From IMG/VR virus record IMGVR_UViG_3300020174_000045, positions 1 to 29,966 of that record: a DNA stretch of 29,966 nucleotides. One strand, written 5' to 3'. The number at the start of each line of letters is the position of its first letter. The stretch's first letter is position 1. The stretch comes from a virus. Below are positions 14,551 through 20,868 of the stretch, piece by piece. A program made the translations under genes and the position numbers. The notes beneath the pieces were generated by a model. That model saw only the letters and a program-made list of their open reading frames with translations, did not search any database and was not told the DNA's origin.

Positions 14551-14779
14551 TATCTCAACCATTATCTTAATTCGTGAATTGGATCGTAGACTGTCTGATT
14601 GGAATAATGATCCTGATCCTCAGTACGATGGGTGTTTCGCCTATCTGTCAAAAGGTCAGACCAAGATGCTAGAATATAGCGTACAAGCTGTTTTGGCGAA
14701 GTATTCTAAAGCAGTTATTGAACGGGTGATCAAAGATGATCCTGATTTAATGGAATTGTATGGAGACCAATTATCATGA
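14543..14779 (+). CDS. Hypothetical protein
   Basis: The 78-aa product (MNNISTIILIRELDRRLSDWNNDPDPQYDG...) is helical by composition, with a hydrophobic N-terminal strand that is too short for a membrane anchor. No family is recognised. I preferred the ATG at 14543 (GAGGTG eight bases ahead) to the GTG at 14540. It is coupled to its neighbours by overlaps on both sides. Confidence 0.6.
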   Translation: MNNISTIILIRELDRRLSDWNNDPDPQYDGCFAYLSKGQTKMLEYSVQAVLAKYSKAVIERVIKDDPDLMELYGDQLS

Positions 14780-15048
14780 GTCGTACGCAAACATTATTTG
14801 AATACGTGACATCAGGTGACTATCGTGATCCTGACGCACCTACAGTCGCTGTAACCACAGAACTATTGGAAACAGCAGTTGAGTATCACATTGAGAACTT
14901 GTCCGCTTCTGAGCGCAGAGAATTGCTAGAGAACTATGTGTATGAACAGTGTGTAGATAATTGGCTGAAGCATAAGAATGCTGATTATGCTCAGAGCATT
15001 GTTCAGGAGTTTATTGATGATCATCAGCCCGAATACTTTGGTGATTAA
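14776..15048 (+). CDS. Acidic hypothetical protein, last of the cassette
   Basis: The 90-aa product (MSRTQTLFEYVTSGDYRDPDAPTVAVTTEL...) is acidic and mostly helical in its second half (NLSASERRELLENYVYEQ). No family is recognised. It starts on ATGA over the previous stop. Its TAA lies inside the first bases of the third copy of the direct repeat, and an intrinsic terminator follows at 15131. Confidence 0.65.
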   Translation: MSRTQTLFEYVTSGDYRDPDAPTVAVTTELLETAVEYHIENLSASERRELLENYVYEQCVDNWLKHKNADYAQSIVQEFIDDHQPEYFGD

Positions 15049-15106
15049 AATCTTGTACACCATTAAAAGCTATAGGATAAAAATCTTGTACAACCTATAG
15101 AAGCTA
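15047..15106 (+). repeat. Tandem pair of direct repeats (copies 3 and 4)
   Basis: AAAATCTTGTACACC at 15047-15061 is followed by ATTAA and AAGCTA; AAAAATCTTGTACAACC at 15079-15095 is followed by TATAG and AAGCTA (15101-15106). Orientation and bipartite form are the same as in the pair at 11165-11226. The pair spans the end of the last cassette gene and the space before the terminator. Confidence 0.88.
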
Positions 15107-15130
15107 AACCACAAATTTGCTCCCTCATTT

Positions 15131-15155
15131 CCCCGCCATCGTGCGGGGTTTTTTT
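15131..15155 (+). terminator. Intrinsic terminator closing the rightward cassette
   Basis: CCCCGC pairs with GCGGGG around a six-base loop (CATCGT), followed directly by seven T residues. It lies 83 bases after the last cassette stop, beyond repeat copies 3 and 4. Confidence 0.92.
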
Positions 15156-15373
15156 ATGTGTACGCACCCCCTCCCGCCCCGATTTTGCCCTGGATGAGAA
15201 TCGTTCGCATTACGATTACGATTTGCAATGTAATAAAATTTCTCAGTTGAAACCGATAGCAGCGGACAATCGAGTCTAGGTTTTTGATTGGTTTTTACTA
15301 TTACAAATCTCTACCGATTGATTGGTATACTGTGCCTACGCCAACAATGGCGGGTTTCATTAAACGGGAGTAG
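15156..15373. other. Intergenic region with a second rightward promoter
   Basis: Together with the repeats and terminator, 15049-15373 is a gene-free stretch of 325 bases. This half is AT-rich after a C-rich start and holds ATTGGT words (15287 and 15321), one GAGTC (15272-15276) and an extended -10 promoter. No credible ORF is seen in it. Confidence 0.7.
15323..15331 (+). promoter_or_regulatory. Extended -10 promoter
   Basis: TGGTATACT fits the TGnTATAAT extended -10 pattern (TATACT at 15326-15331), with no strong -35. Transcription would begin near 15338, leaving a short leader before the gene at 15374. Confidence 0.5.
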
Positions 15374-15616
15374 ATGAAAATGGTTACAAAAGAACAAAAG
15401 AAAACAATGTCCGAAATTGCCAATCTGATCTGTCAGGCTCGCAATCTAGCGGACGAACTACAGTCGGAATTGTTTGAGTCTGATTTGGATGATCTGTCTT
15501 ACTTTTTCCAATATGACGTACAGTTTGAATTGGAAAATATAGAAACAGCAGTAGACGAAAAACTGGAATCTCTTTCTGCTGATGACTCACAGTTTATTGA
15601 TCTAGGGAGTAAGTAA
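15374..15616 (+). CDS. Acidic helical hypothetical protein
   Basis: The 80-aa product (MKMVTKEQKKTMSEIANLICQARNLADELQ...) is acidic after a lysine-rich start, with heptad-like leucine spacing that suggests a coiled coil. No family is recognised. GGGAG is four bases before the ATG at 15374 and ten before the ATG at 15380; either start is possible. It ends one base before the Gp88-like gene, so the two form a short operon under the promoter at 15323-15331. Confidence 0.65.
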   Translation: MKMVTKEQKKTMSEIANLICQARNLADELQSELFESDLDDLSYFFQYDVQFELENIETAVDEKLESLSADDSQFIDLGSK

Positions 15617-15617
15617 A

Positions 15618-16226
15618 ATGAATATCGTTAAAGTATCCAAGATGTCCGGTAAGCTTTCAGGCATTCCGGCAATCAACACGAACACTGTCACGAATGAGTT
15701 CTGTATCAAAATGAAAGATACGGACTCAATTTGTGGTTCTTGCTATTCGCATCGCATGTTGAATACCTACCGGAAAAATTGCCAACCGGCTTTTCAGTTC
15801 AACTCTGACATATTGAGTAAATCCGTTTTGATAGAGGATTTTCTACCGGTTATCAATTCCGCATTCTTTCGCTTTAATGGCCATGGTGAATTGATTAACA
15901 TGACTCATTTAATCAATCTGGTGAATATCTGCAAAAAGAATCCGCACACTAATTTTGCTCTTTGGACAAAACGAAAGGATCTTATTAATAAATTGTTTAA
16001 GTATTCCGATTCGTATCATCCACCAAAGAACATGATTTTGATCTATTCCAATCCCAAGATAGATTGCGTACGGATTGAACCACCTAGATACTTTCACAAA
16101 GTATTTAATAACGTTTCGCATGGTGGGTACAAAAACGAAAACTGTACCGGTCAAAAATGCATGGAATGTTTGGCCTGTTACAAAAAGGATTCTGGTATTG
16201 ATTCAATAATTGAGAGAGTGAAATAG
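15618..16226 (+). CDS. Gp88-like cysteine-rich phage protein
   Basis: The 202-aa product resembles the phage Gp88 family: an opening with KMSGKLSGIPAINTNT, then CGSCYSHRML with a CxxC, a middle FRFNGHGELINMTHLINLV and FALWTKRKDL, and a C-terminal CTGQKCMECLACYK cluster. The alternation of strands and helices with conserved N-terminal CxxC and C-terminal cysteines recalls small metal- or Fe-S-binding barrels of phages. The biochemical role of the family is not known. All clustered cysteines are present, so it is probably intact. It follows the acidic gene after one base and is followed after one base by a membrane micro-peptide. Confidence 0.55.
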   Translation: MNIVKVSKMSGKLSGIPAINTNTVTNEFCIKMKDTDSICGSCYSHRMLNTYRKNCQPAFQFNSDILSKSVLIEDFLPVINSAFFRFNGHGELINMTHLINLVNICKKNPHTNFALWTKRKDLINKLFKYSDSYHPPKNMILIYSNPKIDCVRIEPPRYFHKVFNNVSHGGYKNENCTGQKCMECLACYKKDSGIDSIIERVK

Positions 16227-16227
16227 T

Positions 16228-16302
16228 ATGTTTAAAATCTGGTTACCGATTATCGGTTGGTTTTTGTATGTAACTGTCTTTTGGATTGTGATCGTTATTT
16301 AA
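16228..16302 (+). CDS. 24-aa membrane micro-peptide
   Basis: ATG at 16228 opens a frame for a 24-residue peptide beginning MFKIWLPIIGWFLYV and ending IVIVI. One Lys near the start is followed by an uninterrupted hydrophobic, Trp-rich helix long enough to cross a membrane. It begins two bases after the Gp88-like stop and ends 22 bases before an intrinsic terminator, so it is the last product of that short operon. The GAGAGAG upstream could serve as a ribosome site. Its function is unknown; it is a second membrane micro-peptide beside the one at 11629. Confidence 0.5.
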   Translation: MFKIWLPIIGWFLYVTVFWIVIVI

Positions 16303-16324
16303 CCTGTAAATCCTTCCCTCTTTG

Positions 16325-16348
16325 CCCGTCTTTATGGCGGGTTTTTTT
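16325..16348 (+). terminator. Intrinsic terminator 1 after the Gp88-like operon
   Basis: CCCGTC pairs with GGCGGG (one G-T wobble) around TTTAT, followed by seven T residues. Confidence 0.88.
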
Positions 16349-16350
16349 AT

Positions 16351-16384
16351 GCCTGTTTTAACCTGACAACAGGTAGGCTTTTTT
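16351..16384 (+). terminator. Intrinsic terminator 2, in tandem
   Basis: GCCTGTT (16351-16357) pairs with AACAGG-T-AGGC (16368-16378), followed by six T residues. An alternative inner hairpin, ACCTG with CAGGT, is also possible. Two terminators in series separate the early region from the gene-free stretch before the late block. Confidence 0.75.
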
Positions 16385-17023
16385 GTGTACACATTAAACA
16401 ACACACCACACCAGTACTAAAAAATCATATTGCATAAGTTTTGTGTATTGAGTTGTCGGCTGCAGGGAGTCCATAAATAAAACCAATTGATACCAGGATT
16501 CTAATAAATTTTAACTATGGGTACGATTACCCAACAGCTAACCAATAAACAAAACCAATCGGGCATATCAAACGCTTGTGAACACCAATAAAAGCAGAAG
16601 AACAGCAAACAAAAGAGATTTTTTTAAAAATCGCACCAAGAAGCCGAGCGCAAGCGAGAGCCTTGCCCGTAAGGGTATGTGACAGGTGGGGGTATAGGGA
16701 TAGGGGTATACCACGTATACAACGGATAGGAATTTAAGGTAGTCAGATTTTAGACAGATTTTAAGCCAGTACTGTGACTAATTACTGCTGTTTAGTCATT
16801 GCGTACAAAGCCTAAGTACACACTACGGAGCGTAGCGTAGTAGCGGGGTCAAACGTACTAAGCTATAGGTATAGCCTCTGGAGTAAGTTTGAATAACCGG
16901 TTTCGGTAAAACTTGTTATATCCACATTTTGTCTATCGTCAAGACTTGTATCTATAGTTATTTTCTATTAGACTAATAGTTCCCAATTAACAAAGGGTAT
17001 CGCTATGACAAAGGAATAATACA
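16385..17023. other. Gene-free region rich in palindromes and short repeats (candidate origin or control region)
   Basis: About 640 bases hold no convincing ORF. Visible structure includes: TGTGTACACA near 16385; four ACCAAT words (16482, 16541, 16554, 16584); GTATAC-CAC-GTATAC (16706-16720); a repeated AGATTTTA near 16746-16765; hairpin CTACG-GAG-CGTAG (16823-16835); GCTATA-GG-TATAGC (16862-16875); and the palindrome at 16965-16979. Such density in the one long non-coding stretch, between the early and late blocks, suggests a replication origin, packaging site or control region. None of these can be proven from sequence alone. Confidence 0.5.
16965..16979. promoter_or_regulatory. Perfect 7-1-7 palindrome ahead of the late block
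   Basis: CTATTAGACTAATAG is a perfect dyad about 45 bases before the first gene of the late block. It shares the core TAGACTAA with the palindrome at 11313-11325, so one DNA-binding protein could read both. Confidence 0.5.
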
Positions 17024-17254
17024 TTGGATAACAAACGGCCTAGCTCTGAGCATTTCTTAGAGTATTTTTACGATTACGTAGCAAACGAAAAAACCCCAGA
17101 CATGAATATGCTCCCGCACTCTGACCTATTCTACATACGTGCAGCCCTAGAGCATAAGTTCTCACCAAGACTATTTACAATGGAAGAAATACGTATATTA
17201 GTTGAACAAATTTACAATATAAAATACCCCAGACCATCTAAAAAATTATTGTGA
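17024..17254 (+). CDS. Small hypothetical protein with TTG start
   Basis: The 76-aa product (LDNKRPSSEHFLEYFYDYVANEKTPDMNML...) contains two helical stretches and a basic C-terminus (KYPRPSKKLL). No family is recognised. There is no in-frame ATG at the front; a TTG at 17024 with AAAGGA about eight bases ahead is the best start. A four-codon ATG frame (17004) precedes it and overlaps the ribosome site. It stands alone: a candidate promoter begins five bases after its stop, so it may belong to the control region rather than the virion operon. Confidence 0.5.
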   Translation: MDNKRPSSEHFLEYFYDYVANEKTPDMNMLPHSDLFYIRAALEHKFSPRLFTMEEIRILVEQIYNIKYPRPSKKLL

Positions 17255-17258
17255 ACTA

Positions 17259-17286
17259 TTGACAAATTATCGTTTGTGCCTATACC
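17259..17286 (+). promoter_or_regulatory. Candidate promoter for the packaging and head operon
   Basis: TTGACA (17259-17264) is followed after 16 bases by TATACC (17281-17286). The -35 is perfect and the -10 has four of six matches. It lies just ahead of the packaging genes. The context TATTGACAA is repeated ahead of the capsid gene at 27828. Confidence 0.45.
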
Positions 17287-17358
17287 ACCGCCTATAGTAC
17301 CACTAAAGGTTTTCACTTTTACTATTATTAAAAGAGCTTCACAGTGGTTACTCAACTT

Positions 17359-17412
17359 GTAGGCGGAGTATCTAGTGTCGGTGCAATACCGGCCTCCGCC
17401 TGCTACTTTTTT
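17359..17412 (+). terminator. Two-stem RNA structure with T6 tract in the late leader (possible attenuator)
   Basis: AGGCGGAG (17361-17368) pairs with CTCCGCCT (17394-17401). Inside, GTCGGT (17377-17382) pairs with ACCGGC (17388-17393), and the 3' strand of the inner stem runs directly into the outer stem. GTAG (17359) can also pair with CTAC (17403-17406), bringing six T residues right behind the stem. A transcript from 17259 would meet this before the first late gene. Confidence 0.55.
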
Positions 17413-17429
17413 ATAGAGAGGAATTTAAA

Positions 17430-17588
17430 ATGGCATATTGTCCAAGTTGTCCAAACAAAGCAGGTTGTAAGGCTGCAGGTAAGTGCGCTAAGACTGGTAA
17501 GAAATTAGCAATGAACGCAGGCGGTATGGCTAAGAAGAAGCCTGCTGTTAAGAAAGCTTACGGTGGAATGGCTAAGAAGAAGAAGTAA
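17430..17588 (+). CDS. 52-aa cysteine- and lysine-rich protein with repeated GGMAKKK
   Basis: ATG at 17430 opens MAYCPSCPNKAGCKAAGKCA, which gives four cysteines in 16 residues (C4, C7, C13, C19) that could bind zinc. The rest contains two near-copies of a tag, NAGGMAKKK and AYGGMAKKK, and ends in lysines. GAGAGGAA precedes the start. It is the first gene of the virion operon. The same Gly-Gly-hydrophobic tag appears in other late proteins of this window. Highly basic short proteins next to packaging genes may bind DNA or be packaged in virions; that is inference. Confidence 0.65.
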   Translation: MAYCPSCPNKAGCKAAGKCAKTGKKLAMNAGGMAKKKPAVKKAYGGMAKKKK

Positions 17589-17593
17589 TCTGA

Positions 17594-17974
17594 ATGACCA
17601 TTGCAAGAGATAGTCGTACAAAAAGCTACATTGACGATGCAACCGTAGACGGTACTGCAGTTACTTTGTACACCTGTCCTTCAAATTGTAAGACACACAT
17701 GTCTTTATTGTACATAGGTAACAGTGGGACAGCCGCTTCAGATATTCAAATAAGTTGGTATCGTGCAGAAGATACAGAGACTCACCAGATCATCGCAGGT
17801 AAGAATTTAGTGGTAGGTGATTATGTACAGTGGTCTGGTGCATTTATTGTATTAGAGCCGGGTGACAACATTACCTTTACTCCCAGTGCAACGGGTGGCG
17901 GTGCAACTCCTCATATTGACTGTTTTTGTACAGTAGAAGAATTCTTCCTACCACAGCAAGCAGGACGAGTGTAA
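17594..17974 (+). CDS. Putative beta-rich virion protein
   Basis: The 126-aa product (MTIARDSRTKSYIDDATVDGTAVTLYTCPS...) consists mostly of short strands: SLLYIGNSGTAASDIQISWY, then VVGDYVQWSGAFIVLEPGDN and FTPSATGGG. This resembles the small beta-sandwich decoration or fibre-attachment proteins of phage heads and tails, in which LEPGD turns are common. No firm family is named. It sits before the terminase genes, among small conserved late peptides. There is no clear ribosome site beyond AGAAGAAG, in the preceding gene. Confidence 0.55.
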   Translation: MTIARDSRTKSYIDDATVDGTAVTLYTCPSNCKTHMSLLYIGNSGTAASDIQISWYRAEDTETHQIIAGKNLVVGDYVQWSGAFIVLEPGDNITFTPSATGGGATPHIDCFCTVEEFFLPQQAGRV

Positions 17975-18159
17975 TGAAAAAGAAACACCCCATGAATGCT
18001 GTGCCGATGGCTAAAGGCGGTCTTTATGAAAATATCCATGCCAAACGGAAGCGTATTGCGGATGGGTCAGGAGAAACAATGCGTAAGCCCGGTAGCAAAG
18101 GCGCACCTACGGCCAAAGCATTCAAGCAAGCCGCAAAGACAGCAAAAAAGAAAAAGTGA
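17974..18159 (+). CDS. Small basic late protein with AKGG tag
   Basis: The 61-aa product begins MKKKHPMNAVPMAKGGLYEN and continues with IHAKRKRIADGSGETMRKPG and a Lys/Ala-rich end. It is strongly basic and low in hydrophobics. I recognise the form as a short peptide that recurs beside terminase genes in marine phages, but it has no known function. It starts on a TAATG overlap with the previous gene and precedes the DUF6321-like gene by ten bases. Confidence 0.65.
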   Translation: MKKKHPMNAVPMAKGGLYENIHAKRKRIADGSGETMRKPGSKGAPTAKAFKQAAKTAKKKK

Positions 18160-18169
18160 GTAAGGAAGA

Positions 18170-18454
18170 ATGGCTACTACAAAGGATGTCGAACGTTTAC
18201 CTTCAGGCCGTATTAAGTATCGTGGAGAAACCTTTTCTGGATACAACAAGCCAAAGAGAACGTCAGGAGGCTCTAAGAAATTTGCGGTTCTTGCGAAGAA
18301 AGGGGACCAGATAAAGCTTGTACGCTTTGGTGATCCAGATATGGAAATTAAAAAAGATAATCCAGAACGCCGTAAGAGTTTTCGTGCAAGGCACAATTGT
18401 GATACGGCAAAAGATAAATTCAGTGCCCGCTATTGGAGTTGCCGCAAATGGTAA
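18170..18454 (+). CDS. DUF6321/DUF5872-like small basic protein
   Basis: The 94-aa product contains the conserved run KFAVLAKKGDQIKLVRFGDP, followed by MEIKKDNPERRKSFRARHNC and a final ARYWSCRKW. This module is widespread in marine phages, alone or fused to virion proteins; its role is not established. The two C-terminal cysteines and many Arg/Lys residues suggest metal or nucleic-acid binding. GGAAG precedes the ATG. Its TAA overlaps the start of the small terminase gene. Confidence 0.7.
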   Translation: MATTKDVERLPSGRIKYRGETFSGYNKPKRTSGGSKKFAVLAKKGDQIKLVRFGDPDMEIKKDNPERRKSFRARHNCDTAKDKFSARYWSCRKW

Positions 18455-18852
18455 TGAACGTTAAAACCTATTTAAATCCTGAGCGTAATTACTCAGACAA
18501 ACAACTATCGTTTTTAGAGGCAATGGCAGGTGACGCTCATGGCAATATTAATTTAGCGTTAAAGATGTCAGAGTACGGTAACGTATCTGCACGTGACGTT
18601 GTTCCGTATTTGCAAGATGAGTTGATTGCTATTGCGGAGCACATCTTAGCATACAATGCTCCAAAAGCTGCATTCGGTATGGTAGGGGTGTTAGACGATC
18701 CTACAGCACTAGGTGCTAAGAACTCAGTTGCTGCGGCAAAAGAAGTTCTAGACCGTGTCGGTATCGTAAAGAAAGAGAAAATAGAAGTATCGTCAGAAGA
18801 TGGCTCAGGATTATTTATCCTGCCTGCTAAGAAAGAGGACGATGAGTCTTAA
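18448..18852 (+). CDS. Putative terminase small subunit
   Basis: The 134-aa product (MVMNVKTYLNPERNYSDKQLSFLEAMAGDA...) lies directly before the large terminase gene. An N-terminal helical domain (YSDKQLSFLEAM, INLALKMSEYG) looks like the DNA-binding part. The distal segment LGAKNSVAAAKEVLDRVGIV followed by KKEK is typical of phage small terminases. It would recognise the packaging site and regulate the motor. I chose ATG 18448, which has GGAG nine bases ahead; ATG 18454, forming TAATG with the previous stop, is equally plausible. Its end overlaps the large subunit gene. Confidence 0.7.
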   Translation: MVMNVKTYLNPERNYSDKQLSFLEAMAGDAHGNINLALKMSEYGNVSARDVVPYLQDELIAIAEHILAYNAPKAAFGMVGVLDDPTALGAKNSVAAAKEVLDRVGIVKKEKIEVSSEDGSGLFILPAKKEDDES

Positions 18853-20857
18853 TTACGACTTCATAGAAGATGAAGGGCTAAGGGGTATCGCTGAAGAGCT
18901 ATACCCTGAATTCGTTATACGAAGTCCCAGAGGTAAGGCGTACCGCCCTTACTTGTATGACAGAATGCCGTATAAAGACCAAGATACGGGCAACGCTGTA
19001 TACAAACTGCGTACAAGTGATTTAGAAATTTTTGTTAAAGCAATGGAAGGCGCACGAAGTGGTGTGTCTTATCGTAAGGTAGCAGATTATCTTGTCTCTG
19101 AAATTGGCGCATCATGCTCTTATCAAAAAGTAGCTGAAGAATTTAAGCTTATTAAGGATAGATTACCTCAATGGGCGGAGACACAGGAGAAAGTTAATAA
19201 CTTTGCCGGCGAAAAGCACTTTACTAAAAAGCAAAATGTAAAAGAAAAGGCTAAAACCAACAAGAAAAAACAACTTTCACGTAAAATGCGTGAGATGGAG
19301 CTTGAACTAAAGCGTATTACCGCTGAAGAAGCCATTGAAGCAGGTAAATTAAGCGAACAAGATGCTCAGAACATTGAGCAATTTGTAAATGAAGGTGGAA
19401 AACTTAAGTCTGACAAACAAATAGAGGTTACCAAAGAGAATTTAGAGGCTGAAGAGCAACAAAAAATTATTTTTCAGCCTAATAAGGGTCCACAGACGGA
19501 CTTTTTAGCATCAGTAGAGCGTGAAGTGCTCTATGGAGGTGCTGCAGGAGGTGGTAAGTCGTACGCACTGCTCGTAGATCCTCTCAGATACGTCTCTAAC
19601 CCTAATTTTAATGGTCTACTACTACGTAGACGCTCAGATGAGCTTAGAGAGCTTATATGGAAGGCTCAAGAGCTATATCCGAAGGTATTTAAAAGCGCAA
19701 GATGGTCAGAGCGCAAATCACAGTGGACGTTCCCTAGTGGAGCGAGACTTTGGTTTACGTATTTGGACAGAGAAGACGATGTACTGCGCTATCAGGGCCA
19801 AGCCTTTACTTGGATCGGGTTTGACGAACTCACTCAACACCCTACTCCATTCGCTTGGGACTACATGCGTTCTCGTTTGCGTACTACAGACTCTAATCTT
19901 CCCCTCTGTATGCGAGCTACCACGAACCCGGGAGGTCCAGGACATGGTTGGGTTAAACAAATGTTTATTGACCCTTCACCTCCCAACAAATCGTTTGTCC
20001 CTCGTGATTTAGAGACAAATGAAGAGTTAAGGTTTCCTGCTAACCACACAAAAGCAGGCGAACCTTTATTTTATAGACGGTTTATACCGGCAACGCTAAA
20101 AGACAATCCGTATCTGTATGTAGACGGAATGTACGAAGCAAACTTGTTGTCAATGCCGGAACAACAACGCAGGCAGTTACTAGAAGGTGACTGGACAATA
20201 GCAGATGGAGCGGCTTTCCCTGAGTTCCGTGTCCATTCGCATACATGCGAGCCATTTGAGATACCGCATAACTGGAGAAAGTTTAGATCTTGTGATTACG
20301 GGTACAGTTCGTTTTCTGCAGTGCATTGGTTTGCAATAGATCCTGCATATGAGACTTTATACGTTTACAGGGAACTGTATGTCTCTAAACACACTGCACG
20401 AGACTTAGCTAGAAAAGTGTTGGAGCTAGAAGCAGGCGAAGACATTAGCTATGGGGTATTAGATAGTTCAACGTGGCATACACGAGGACATACTGGGCCT
20501 TCAATTGCAGAAGAGATGGTTGCAGAGGGTTGTCGATGGAGACCATCAGATAGAACAGGTGGTTCTCGTGTTGCAGGTAAAAACCGATTACATGAACTAC
20601 TAAAAATAGATGAGCAGATTGAACAGCCATCTATTATTTTCTTTAATGATTGCCGACAGATCATTGCAGATCTACAAGTCATCCCTACGGACCCCAAGGG
20701 TACTGATGACATAGATCCAAGATATGCATCCGATCACGCATACGATTCTGTACGGTATGGGATTATGTCAAGACCTAAGTCAAGAAGTTTATTTGACTTT
20801 GGCAACGATTTTAATAAAACAGCATGGAAACCAATGGACCCCGTTTTTGGGTATTAA
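18842..20857 (+). CDS. terL: Terminase large subunit with N-terminal HTH extension
   Basis: This ATP-driven packaging motor and nuclease has 671 residues. Walker A is YGGAAGGGKSYALL (glycine-rich loop near residues 232-239), Walker B is FTWIGFDELTQ, and the coupling motif is RATTNPGGPG. The nuclease domain carries FRSCDYGYSSFS, YGVLDSSTW and DHAYDSVRYG, which place the three metal-binding acids. About 220 residues precede the motor: an HTH-like segment (GVSYRKVADYLVSEIG, then SYQKVAEEF) and a Lys-rich charged coiled region. That extension is long for the family and may bring its own DNA-binding domain. ATG 18842 with GAGGACG ahead overlaps the small-subunit stop. Confidence 0.93.
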   Translation: MSLNYDFIEDEGLRGIAEELYPEFVIRSPRGKAYRPYLYDRMPYKDQDTGNAVYKLRTSDLEIFVKAMEGARSGVSYRKVADYLVSEIGASCSYQKVAEEFKLIKDRLPQWAETQEKVNNFAGEKHFTKKQNVKEKAKTNKKKQLSRKMREMELELKRITAEEAIEAGKLSEQDAQNIEQFVNEGGKLKSDKQIEVTKENLEAEEQQKIIFQPNKGPQTDFLASVEREVLYGGAAGGGKSYALLVDPLRYVSNPNFNGLLLRRRSDELRELIWKAQELYPKVFKSARWSERKSQWTFPSGARLWFTYLDREDDVLRYQGQAFTWIGFDELTQHPTPFAWDYMRSRLRTTDSNLPLCMRATTNPGGPGHGWVKQMFIDPSPPNKSFVPRDLETNEELRFPANHTKAGEPLFYRRFIPATLKDNPYLYVDGMYEANLLSMPEQQRRQLLEGDWTIADGAAFPEFRVHSHTCEPFEIPHNWRKFRSCDYGYSSFSAVHWFAIDPAYETLYVYRELYVSKHTARDLARKVLELEAGEDISYGVLDSSTWHTRGHTGPSIAEEMVAEGCRWRPSDRTGGSRVAGKNRLHELLKIDEQIEQPSIIFFNDCRQIIADLQVIPTDPKGTDDIDPRYASDHAYDSVRYGIMSRPKSRSLFDFGNDFNKTAWKPMDPVFGY

Positions 20858-20868
20858 CAGGTGTATGA

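Noticed and set aside
11165-15106. A CRISPR array suggested by the repeated 16-mers.
   Set aside because: Only two copies at each place, 14-17 bases between them, and no cas genes; the form does not fit CRISPR.
16517-16591. A 24-codon frame (MGTITQQLTNKQ...) in the gene-free region.
   Set aside because: No ribosome site, no recognisable property, and its bases coincide with the ACCAAT repeats.
17362-17401. A tRNA gene suggested by the acceptor-like and T-arm-like stems before 17430.
   Set aside because: Only 40 bases separate the acceptor strands, so there is no room for D and anticodon arms, and no CCA follows. Kept as a structured leader instead.
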